Shown: piece after piece, positions 48,102 to 55,061 of the stretch
How positions within the stretch are numbered: position 1 is the first letter of the stretch
How the letters are laid out: each line of letters opens with the position of its first letter
NCBI GenBank assembly: GCA_038400315.1
Contig: CP151667.1
Span: 2,615,174-2,679,173, forward strand
DNA from: Isosphaeraceae bacterium EP7
GTDB lineage: Bacteria > Planctomycetota > Planctomycetia > Isosphaerales > Isosphaeraceae
Length of the DNA stretch: 64,000 bases
Reading direction: 5' to 3'
Program-made: the position numbers and the translations under genes
Notes under the pieces: generated by a model
What the model was told of the DNA's origin: nothing
Databases searched by the model: none
The model's input: only the letters and a program-made list of their open reading frames with translations

Positions 48102-48935
48102 CTAAACGAGAGCTTTTCGGTCGGACGAGGCGTTCAGATCACTGGCCTTCAATGCGGCGAAATCCCTCGGGGCCAGGTTCCCCAGGGCGCCGTGCGGGCG
48201 GACTTCATTGTAGTCGATGCGCCATGACTCCAACCGCTCCCGGGCGTCCTCCAGGCTGGTGAAGTCGGTCTGATTGAGACACTCCTCGCGCACACGCCCA
48301 TTGAAGGACTCGATGAACGCGTTGTCCGTCGGCTTGCCGGGGCGGCTGAAATCCAGCGTCACGCCGTTCAGATGGGCCCACAGGTCGAGCATCTTGCCGG
48401 TGAACTCCGGGCCGTTGTCCACACGAGGCTCACGCGGCGCCCCTCGGGTCGAAGAGACCTCTGCCATCACCTCGGCGACCTGCCCGGAGGTGAACCGCGG
48501 GGCCACTCGCATGGCCACCGCCTCGCGGGTGAACAGGTCCAGCACCGTCAGGACGCGGAGCTTGCCGCCATCCGAGAGTGCGTCGCTCATGAAGTCCATC
48601 GCCCAGGCCTGGTTGGCCGCCTCGATGGCCGGCCGGTCGTCGCGATGGCGAGAGCTCACGCGGCGTCGCGGGGCCTTCCGCCGCAACGTCAATCGCTCCA
48701 GGCCGTAGAGGCGATCGACCCGCTTGACGTTGACGGCCCAGCCCTCGCGCTCGAGCAGGATGTGCAGCCGGCGATAGCCGTATCGGACGCGGCTGGTGGC
48801 CAACTCGCGTAGCCGCAGCCGGAGGGGCTCCTGGGCATCGCGGGTCCTCCGATCGTGGTAGGTCGACCGCGGATAACCGACGACCTCGCAGGCCCGCCGC
48901 ACGCTGACGCCGAAGCGGACGGTCAGGTCCGCCAC
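48102..48935 (-). CDS. IS3-family transposase OrfB (IS51-like)
   Basis: The sequence has HTH_21-like RFGVSVRRACEVVGYPRSTY, RVRYGYRRLHILLEREGWAV, then NQAWAMDFMSDALSDGGKLR (Asp), PRVDNGPEFTGKMLDLWAHL (Asp) and PTDNAFIESFNGRVREECLN (Glu). It starts at a GTG without a good ribosome site. OrfA's A7 run (plus-strand T at 48965-48971) leads by -1 slip through KKTLSPPQRRAVVADLTV directly into this frame, so it is probably made only as OrfAB. Confidence 0.88.
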   Translation of the reverse strand: MADLTVRFGVSVRRACEVVGYPRSTYHDRRTRDAQEPLRLRLRELATSRVRYGYRRLHILLEREGWAVNVKRVDRLYGLERLTLRRKAPRRRVSSRHRDDRPAIEAANQAWAMDFMSDALSDGGKLRVLTVLDLFTREAVAMRVAPRFTSGQVAEVMAEVSSTRGAPREPRVDNGPEFTGKMLDLWAHLNGVTLDFSRPGKPTDNAFIESFNGRVREECLNQTDFTSLEDARERLESWRIDYNEVRPHGALGNLAPRDFAALKASDLNASSDRKALV

Positions 48936-48958
48936 GACCGCCCGCCGCTGCGGCGGGC

Positions 48959-49225
48959 TCAGGGTTTTTTTGCCAGGACGTCCTGGAGCATCTTCTTGTC
49001 GAGGCTCAGGTCGGCGACCAGCTGCTTGAGCTTCTGGTTCTCCTCCTCGAGCAGGCGGAGCCGCCTAACCTCGGGGGTGCCCAGCTCGCCGTACTTGGCC
49101 TTCCAGCGGAAGAAGGTGGCCTGGCTGACGCCCAGCTTGCGACAGGTCTCATCGACCCCCAGGCCGGCCTCGGCCTGCCTCAGGGCGAAGGTGATCTGCT
49201 CGACGGTGAACTTCGACTGCTTCAT
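48959..49225 (-). CDS. IS3-family OrfA (IS51-like)
   Basis: 88 residues, MKQSKFTVEQITFALRQAEA, with HTH CRKLGVSQATFFRWKAKYG and a C-terminal coiled coil (RLLEEENQKLKQLVADLSLD). It ends DVLAKKP at the slippery run. Nearly identical to the truncated copy at 19369-19580. Confidence 0.9.
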   Translation of the reverse strand: MKQSKFTVEQITFALRQAEAGLGVDETCRKLGVSQATFFRWKAKYGELGTPEVRRLRLLEEENQKLKQLVADLSLDKKMLQDVLAKKP

Positions 49226-49318
49226 GGGCCTGAGCTCCTAAGACTCGAGGCCTCATCGTATCCGAACTCTCAAGTGCGATGGCCCAGGAAATCGGGGGCA
49301 CGTCATCCCATGCCGATT

Positions 49319-50404
49319 CTCAAATGCGATGGGCTAGATTCCGGGGTCAAGCGCACCGCCGACATCACCCCACTCGTCACCCAGCACACGATCCATCGCT
49401 TCTGGTGCTCCCGCTGCAAAACCACCGTCGAGCCCATCGTGGCTGATGCTCTGCCGGGTTCGACCATCGGCCTGCGGGTGCTGGTCTTCTCCGCCTGGCT
49501 GCATTACCTTTTGGGCACCACCATCGCCCAGATCCTCGACGTCTTCAACTTCCATCTCCAACTGAAGCTATCCGCCGGTGGCCTGGTTGCGATGTGGCGT
49601 CGCTTGGCTGAGGTTCTCGCCGCCTGGGACCAGCAGATCCACAACCAGGCGTTGCAAAGTGCCGTGCTCCACGCCGATGAGACCGGCTGGCGGGTCGAAG
49701 GCAAAACCCACTGGCTCTAGTGCTTCGCCGCGAAGGATCTGACCTACTACCTGATCGACCGGAGTCGGGGCAGTCCGGCATTGATGCGGTTCTTCCAGGC
49801 CGAGTTCGCCGGGGTCTTGGTGACCGACTTCTGGGGGGCGTACAACGCTGTGGTGTGTGCCCGAAAACAACGGTGCCTGCCCCACCTGCTGCGCGATCTG
49901 AAGCGAACGCAGCATTACCACAAGCCGGAGGGGGACTGGCCGGAGTTTCGCCGCAAGTTGAAGCGGCTGATCCGCGACTCGATCCGGCTGAGCAAGCGGA
50001 AAAAGGAGTTGTCGGCCGAGGCGTTCGCCTCGCGTCGCAAGCGGTTGGACCTGCGGCTGAACCAGATCCTGGACGGGTCGTGGCAGGAGCGGCACGCGCG
50101 GCGGTTAGTGAAGCGGTTGCGGCGGCACGCCGGGGAGTTGTTCACGTTCCTGGACCACGACGGAGTGCCGTTCGACAACAACCACGGCGAGCGACAGATC
50201 CGGCCGGCGGTGTTGGCCAGGAAGAACAGTTATGCCAACGGCAGCGATCAAGCGGCAAGCACGCAGGCGAGCCTGATGAGCGTGTTCCGAACGCTGAAGC
50301 AGCGAGGCCACAACCCGGTATCGGTGGTGACCGAAGCGGTCCGCACCTCGCTCAAGTCGGGTCAACTTCCACCCCTACCTGAACCCGTCCCTGCACTCGG
50401 CTGA
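49319..50404 (+). pseudogene. IS66-family TnpC, N-terminally truncated, in-frame TAG
   Basis: The frame opens inside the IS66 transposase (ITPLVTQHTIHRFWCSRCK, a zinc-finger Cys pair) and runs to VLHADETGWRVEGKTHWL (first Asp). A TAG at 49718-49720 stands where IS66 proteins usually have Trp (WLWCF). The same frame continues CFAAKDLTYYLIDRSRGSPA, GVLVTDFWGAYNAVV (second Asp) and PFDNNHGERQIRPAVLARKN (Glu), to TGA at 50404. The coiled-coil N-terminus is missing. Confidence 0.88.
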
Positions 50405-50514
50405 AGGCTTACGAAAGTGTGAAGTGTCCGACCGAGACAGACTCGAGATCCGACTCTCGCCGAGCAACGGCCTGTGACGATGGAGGCATCGTGTCGCCGC
50501 AATCAAGCTCCTGA

Positions 50515-50841
50515 AGCGCCAGATGTTCGGTCGAGCCGGATTCGTGCTCCTGCGGTGCCGATTCCTTCGGGCCGGGTGGCTCTCGGATCATCGTGGAGGA
50601 AGAGCGGGTCACCGATCAAGAGATGCAGAGATTTATCCTTTTGAACGGATCAAGTCTGTCGGACAGCGGCGGCTTCGTTTGGCCGATGGTCTCACGAAGC
50701 AGGCCAAGCACTTCTCACCTGGCCGCGTCACGGAAATTGCGGGAGAGCCGGAGCCCGGCCATCGGCCTTCTGGCGTTCCTGGCCCTCGCGTCAGGCGGCC
50801 TGGCCACCGGCGCGATCCGGCTACGCCGTCGTCACCCCTAG
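50515..50841 (+). pseudogene. C-terminal end of a probable exported protein with membrane anchor
   Basis: Downstream of the IS66 remnant, the plus strand is open from after a TGA at 50512-50514 to TAG at 50841. It encodes Ser-rich sequence, then a hydrophobic segment (PAIGLLAFLALASGGLAT) and a basic tail (RLRRRHP). A strong hairpin follows 12 bp after the stop, which supports a true gene end. The 5' part is missing or replaced by the IS. The tail resembles that at 2775-2907. No other family clue. Confidence 0.4.
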
Positions 50842-50853
50842 CTTGATGGCCGG

Positions 50854-50883
50854 CCCCCGCCGCGGCACCGGCCGCGGCGGGGG
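50854..50883 (+). terminator. GC-rich hairpin terminator
   Basis: CCCCCGCCGCGG at 50854-50865 pairs with CCGCGGCGGGGG at 50872-50883 across a 6-base loop. A T-rich tract (TTTCTTTT) follows after about 10 bases. It is placed to terminate the plus-strand gene ending at 50841. Confidence 0.7.
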
Positions 50884-50959
50884 TGGCCGCCGCCTTTCTT
50901 TTAACCATGGCCCCGTCCCCCGGTGCACCGGTGACCGAGCCCCTCGGTCGGCCCGGGCC

Positions 50960-50993
50960 GGGACTCCCTGATTAACGTTAATCAGTGAGTCCC
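50960..50993. repeat. 34-bp near-perfect palindrome
   Basis: GGGACTC, one unpaired C, the perfect palindrome CTGATTAACGTTAATCAG, one unpaired T, then GAGTCCC. The AT-rich centre stands out from the GC-rich surroundings. It lies between the plus-strand gene end at 50841 and the end of the minus-strand RT operon. It could be a bidirectional terminator, a protein-binding site or an element boundary. Confidence 0.6.
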
Positions 50994-51359
50994 CTTTGCG
51001 ACCTTCATGATCGCCGACGTGGCCAGGCGGCTCGCGCTGGTCTTCCCGGCCCCGGGCGGGCATGGATTGCTACGGCGAAACGGACCGATTGATCGAACCC
51101 TTCGCCGGCCGCCGGCGAATTGAAAGCGTGCCGATCGGGGTGAGGACAGCCTCAACTTGCAGGCTCGGGCCGCACGGGCAACGGAAACGGTCGAGTCGAG
51201 GTTCGAGCGACCCGCGTCGCCACTCAGCGCGGTCGAGATTCTCGCCTCTTCGACCGCCGCCAGTAGCTTCTCCCCGATGATAATCAGCCCAGCCCATGGT
51301 CAGCTCGCCACGCGTCGGCGGACAGGCAGCCGCTCGTCAGTCCGCCTAGCATCTCTGGG

Positions 51360-51520
51360 GAATCGGACTCGATCCATCGAGTGGGCCTGAGTGTCGTCGC
51401 AGGGTTTGAGAAACGTCTTCGATCGAGCGTGAACCGGGTCTCCGGAACGAGCCCGGGCCGGGCGAAGTCAGCCTCGCCCGGCCCAGGCCTCGAGATGCGA
51501 AGTGAGCTTCGCACCCCGGT
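51360..51520 (-). ncRNA. Candidate structured RNA downstream of the RT gene
   Basis: Three hairpins occur within 150 bp after the RT stop: ACTCGA/TCGAGT (51367-51382), an 11-bp stem GGGCCGGGCGA/TCGCCCGGCCC with 8-base loop (51455-51484), and TGCGAAG/CTTCGCA (51496-51513). The nearest is 57 bp from the stop codon. They could be terminators, or an RNA used by the RT. The rest of 50994-51569 shows no supported gene. Confidence 0.35.
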
Positions 51521-51569
51521 CGATGTGTGGCATGCGGAGCTGCCACGCGACGCAAGTCGCACAGCGGCC

Positions 51570-52814
51570 CTACCCGCCCCCTCCGCGCTCATGCCTCGTG
51601 CGTTCCCACCGCCCGTGTGCCTCACGGCACCATCCCAACGTGGTCTCGCGCGGTGCAACCTCGCGGAAGCCGAGTGCGGCCGCGATCCCCAGGATCCGGC
51701 CCGTCATGGCGGCTGCATGCTGCGGCCCGAAGGCCGGCCCGAGCGAACCGATCCAACCCCTGCAGATGGCCAGGGCCATGGAGGGCGGGTCCGGGTCCTC
51801 GTGGGCCGATTCGAGTTCGGTCTGGAGCTTGGTCCAGGCAGTCCTCCCCGGTGAGAGTTGGAGTCGGTCGTCCTGCCAGCGGAGGGCGAATCCCAGGAGC
51901 CGGCATTCGCCGCGTCGGAGGTCGAAGGGCGGCCCGTCCTGCTGCTTCAGGTTGTGGCCCGCACGATCCAGGAGTTCCCGGGACGCGTCGAGTGCATCCG
52001 TAGCTTCGGCCTCGTCCTCGCAGGTGTAGATCAGGTTGTCGGCGTAGCGCAGCCAGGGGATCTCGTTCGGGCGCCCCCGGAAGGCCCGGTCATGGCATGC
52101 GTCCAGTCGGACGTTCAGAAGCAGCGGCGAGATCGGATCGCCCTGGTCGATGCCCGCGACGCGGGCCAGGTCGGTCGACCCGCGGATGACGGCCTCGACC
52201 AGGGCGTGGAGTCGTCGGTCCTCGATGGGATCGGTCAGGTCCTCCAGGAGGCACGGGATGGAGACATTGTCGAAGGCCGCCTCGACGTCGTCGATCGCCA
52301 GGACATACCGGCTCCTCGCGGCCATGTCCGCCTCGAGCGTCGCCAGCAGGGTCCACGTATTGCGTCCCGGCCGGAATCCGTGCGAGCGATCGTCCAACGA
52401 GGGCTCGAACACCGGCGAAAGGACCTCGAGCAGGGCCTTGGAGATCACCCGGTCCGCGACGCCGCGGATCGTCAGGGTCCTGGTCTTGCTGCTGCCGGCC
52501 TTCGGGATCGCCACGCGGCGTGACGGCCCGGGCTTATAGGTCCCGTCGCGGATCGTCGCGGCCAGATCGCGTAGGACCGCGGCGGTCTCGCGGCGCCCGA
52601 GGTCCTGGTAGGTGACGCCGTCGGGGCCCGGCGCTTGCCCTCCTTTCGCACGAAGTTCGTCGTAGATGGCGATCAGGAACTCGTGGTCCCCGACCTGCGC
52701 GAGGCTCGGACTCCCGCCGTCCGCCAGGCCCGATCGGGCACGACGGCGGGCGCGACGCATGGCGTAGAAGTCGCCAGGGCCGAGGGGCGCGCGGATCGAG
52801 CCATAGCCGCTCAT
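51570..52814 (-). CDS. Reverse transcriptase, group II intron-like (RVT_1), YADN variant
   Basis: 414 residues. RT blocks in order: GPDGVTYQDL (63-72), SRRVAIPKAGSSKTRTLTIR (98-117), FEPSLDDRSHGFRPGRN (136-152), motif A AIDDVEAAFDNV (173-184; catalytic Asp 176), motif B GIDQGDPISPLLLNV (221-235), motif C LRYADNLIYTC (255-265) and thumb-side LRRGECRLLGFAL. Group II-type RTs normally have YADD; the second Asp is Asn here. No maturase-like X or HNH domain and no intron RNA were recognised. The start ATG overlaps the stop of the helicase-like gene (ATGA), so the two are translationally coupled. It lacks DGR-type SQ in motif B. Confidence 0.92.
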   Translation of the reverse strand: MSGYGSIRAPLGPGDFYAMRRARRRARSGLADGGSPSLAQVGDHEFLIAIYDELRAKGGQAPGPDGVTYQDLGRRETAAVLRDLAATIRDGTYKPGPSRRVAIPKAGSSKTRTLTIRGVADRVISKALLEVLSPVFEPSLDDRSHGFRPGRNTWTLLATLEADMAARSRYVLAIDDVEAAFDNVSIPCLLEDLTDPIEDRRLHALVEAVIRGSTDLARVAGIDQGDPISPLLLNVRLDACHDRAFRGRPNEIPWLRYADNLIYTCEDEAEATDALDASRELLDRAGHNLKQQDGPPFDLRRGECRLLGFALRWQDDRLQLSPGRTAWTKLQTELESAHEDPDPPSMALAICRGWIGSLGPAFGPQHAAAMTGRILGIAAALGFREVAPRETTLGWCREAHGRWERTRHERGGGG

Positions 52815-54328
52815 CGGAAGCCCCCGGGCCGGGTGGCGAGGAAGTGATCGAGGGGAGTCGGCGGTTTGACCCCGTCGACGGTCCAGCCCCGCAGGCGATA
52901 GGCCTCACGCCGCGATCGGCTCCGCCTTCGCAGCTCGGCCGACCGGCGATCGACGAGGTCGATCACACGCAGTGGACTTGAAGTCAACTCGTTCGGCACC
53001 GCGATGCCGCAGAGCTTGGGGGGCAGGCCCGCCCCGCCATCCGCGCGGATCAGCACGTCCAGGTCCCCCAGGAACCATCCGTCGATCGCCGAGGGCGTCA
53101 CGATGATGCCGTGGCCCTCGGCCACTTCGTCGTGGACCTCGACGAGGGCCCGGTCGCCCTGCGGCAACCCATCGAGGTCGGCATGGTTCGCCGCAGCGAT
53201 CGACCAGCCTTCGAGTCGGTTAAAGAGCGCCATCGCGTGCTCGAGGTTCGCGGCGAGGACGGCGACCCGCGCCCTGGTCGTGGGGGCTGCCGTCGGATCC
53301 GGGTGCGACGCATATTTCGCCAGATTTGACCTCGCCAGGTTTGCGACGATCCGGGTCCTCGCCTCGTTGTGCCAGATTCCGGCCCGGAGGTGCCGCGCCA
53401 GGCTCGGATGGTCCGGGATGGCGGGCCTGCCGTCGTATGTCCGGAAATCCACCTCGACGTCTCGCAACCGCTGGCCATGCGCGGGGACGAAGCATTCCTC
53501 GAATCCGAACGCCGCGCGGAGCTGATCCCGGTCGAGCGAAGCGGACGCGGGGCCGTCGAGCAGGAAGCCGAACCGACGCGCGTGCCGCGAGAAACCCAGC
53601 GGGAATCGGGCACGGACGCCGAGCGCGTCCATCGCGTCCGGGAAGAGGAGGAGCCGACGCTCGTGGAATCGTGCGGCGGGATCTCCCATGCCGAGCTCGG
53701 TCCCCACCGCGATCTGCACCGGGCCCTCACGCGATGCATGGCTCGTGTACCGGCCCGCGGAGAGGCCGTAGCGACCGAGTTCGCGGGCCACCCCGTCCAC
53801 GTCCTCGCGCCGAGTTACGACGACGGCAATCAGCAAGCCCGGCCAAGCGGCCGCGATTTGAGCGATCAGGAAGATCGGGTTGACCTGCTTTCCGAGGTGG
53901 AGCAGACCGGACTCGCGCGATCGCACGAAGTCGATCATCGGCCGATCGACGACTCGAAGGTTCGCCGGCTTGGCCGCGACTGGCTCGGGGAGCGGATCCC
54001 CGGCCCCGAGATCGTGGACGACCAGGCCCGATTCCCGGAGCTTGAGGGCGACCAGTTCGCGGAGGCAGCACGGGATCGCGATCCTCGCGATGCCCCCACT
54101 CGACGGGCCGAAATCGCGGTCGAGCCGCGCGCATTCGACGTCGATCCGGCTCCCTCCACCGGAATCGGCCCGCAGGACGTGGCGGGAGGTGCCGAGCGCG
54201 GCCACGAGTTCGGGTGGAGGATCCTCGACGATGAATTCATCCTCGAATCGATCGATGACCACGGTTCGCCGCTCGACTGTTCGGCGAGCGGCTTTCCGCG
54301 GGCGATTTCGCCCTCGATCCCGGCTCAT
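52811..54328 (-). CDS. Helicase-like protein with degenerate P-loop, RT-operon member
   Basis: 505 residues. The layout follows SF2-type phage/plasmid helicases: a P-loop position GLLHLGKQVNPIFLIAQIAA (141-160) that has lost the usual GxGKT/S pattern, a strand IAVVVTRREDVDGVARELGR, VQIAVGTELGMGDP, a motif-II position LLLFPDAMDALG without DEAH, and a C-terminal block RVIDLVDRRSAELRRRSRSR. The last is typical of helicase ends that read DR-x-x-P-x-L-RRxSxxRR. I infer an ATPase-dead relative. Basic N-terminus (RKAARRTVERR). Coupled by ATGA overlaps to the HTH gene upstream and the RT downstream. Family identity is from memory of related sequences. Confidence 0.65.
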   Translation of the reverse strand: MSRDRGRNRPRKAARRTVERRTVVIDRFEDEFIVEDPPPELVAALGTSRHVLRADSGGGSRIDVECARLDRDFGPSSGGIARIAIPCCLRELVALKLRESGLVVHDLGAGDPLPEPVAAKPANLRVVDRPMIDFVRSRESGLLHLGKQVNPIFLIAQIAAAWPGLLIAVVVTRREDVDGVARELGRYGLSAGRYTSHASREGPVQIAVGTELGMGDPAARFHERRLLLFPDAMDALGVRARFPLGFSRHARRFGFLLDGPASASLDRDQLRAAFGFEECFVPAHGQRLRDVEVDFRTYDGRPAIPDHPSLARHLRAGIWHNEARTRIVANLARSNLAKYASHPDPTAAPTTRARVAVLAANLEHAMALFNRLEGWSIAAANHADLDGLPQGDRALVEVHDEVAEGHGIIVTPSAIDGWFLGDLDVLIRADGGAGLPPKLCGIAVPNELTSSPLRVIDLVDRRSAELRRRSRSRREAYRLRGWTVDGVKPPTPLDHFLATRPGGFR

Positions 54329-54714
54329 CGTCCGGGCCTTCCGCCGGTCGTGCCATCCACCTCAGATCCCAATGTCGCGGGAAGCGCGTCGCCGAGCCCG
54401 CGCCCGATCAGTCGCTCGAGCTGCTCCCTCGGGACCAGGAGCCGGCCTTTCGGGCCGGTGCCGGTGACCCGGACGGCGTGCAATTTCCCCTGCTTCACCC
54501 AGCTCCGGACGGTGTACGAGGCCCGGCCGGTGAGCTCGGCGATCTCCTCGATGGTGTAATGCGACTTCCGCGAATGGCCGAGCAGGTTGTGGATCTCGCC
54601 CAGCATCCGGTGGACGTCGCGGACGAACTCCGCCATGGCCGCGGGATCGAGGCCGGGCTGGCGTGGGTCGGGGCCGGCCTGATGGGGACGAGGAAACGGT
54701 CGGGTCGTATCCAT
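54325..54714 (-). CDS. Helix-turn-helix DNA-binding protein (excisionase/MerR-like)
   Basis: 129 residues from ATG 54714 (MDTTRPFPRPHQAGPDPRQP). A Pro-rich leader and a helix (AEFVRDVHRMLGEIHNLLGH) precede a winged HTH: YTIEEIAELTGRASYTVRSW, then VKQGKLHAVRVTGTGPKGRL and LVPREQLERLIGRG, the layout of HTH_17/excisionase domains. It may regulate the operon or the integrase. The stop overlaps the next start (ATGA). The frame is open further upstream to 55065, but codon content there does not look like protein. Confidence 0.75.
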   Translation of the reverse strand: MDTTRPFPRPHQAGPDPRQPGLDPAAMAEFVRDVHRMLGEIHNLLGHSRKSHYTIEEIAELTGRASYTVRSWVKQGKLHAVRVTGTGPKGRLLVPREQLERLIGRGLGDALPATLGSEVDGTTGGRPGR

Positions 54715-55061
54715 GGATGCACGCCTCGGTACGCTCAGGAATCCGGCAAGGCCGGGGTCCGGATACTGGTTGCGACCGAGGTGGCGCCGATCAAGCGGGA
54801 TGGAATAGGCGAGGGGAGCCGGGCGACAAGACGCGGAGGAACAAACGCCGCGGATGGCGTCGCCTCGGGTCGCAACCAGCTTGGTTTGGGGGTCTTCGGG
54901 ATCGGGGAGATCCCGGAGAGTCGTCACGCGGCGCTGACTGCCAGTGCCCGAAACTCGGGACTTGTGACGACCGATCCAGGCTAACCATCGCGTCGTGATG
55001 CGGCAATGCCATGTCGTGGAATTTCGACCCGGGCTCCCGGCCATGCTGCGGATGCCTTGAT

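Larger units (their letters stand above)
48081..49300 (-). mobile_element. IS3-family element (IS51-like group)
   Basis: The left end TGCCCCGGAAAGTTGGACCA and, reversed, the right end TGCCCCCGATTTCCTGGGCCA are imperfect inverted repeats. It contains one orfA and one orfB. A truncated relative is at 19369-19660. Confidence 0.7.

Noticed and set aside
51570-52814. Diversity-generating retroelement
   Set aside because: Motif B reads QGDPISP rather than the SQ-type of DGR RTs, and no adenine-biased template/variable repeat pair was seen nearby.
51360-52814. Group II intron
   Set aside because: No domain V-like hairpin (AGC/CGT triad with GNRA loop) or maturase domain was recognised; the RT is ATGA-coupled to upstream genes, unlike an intron ORF.
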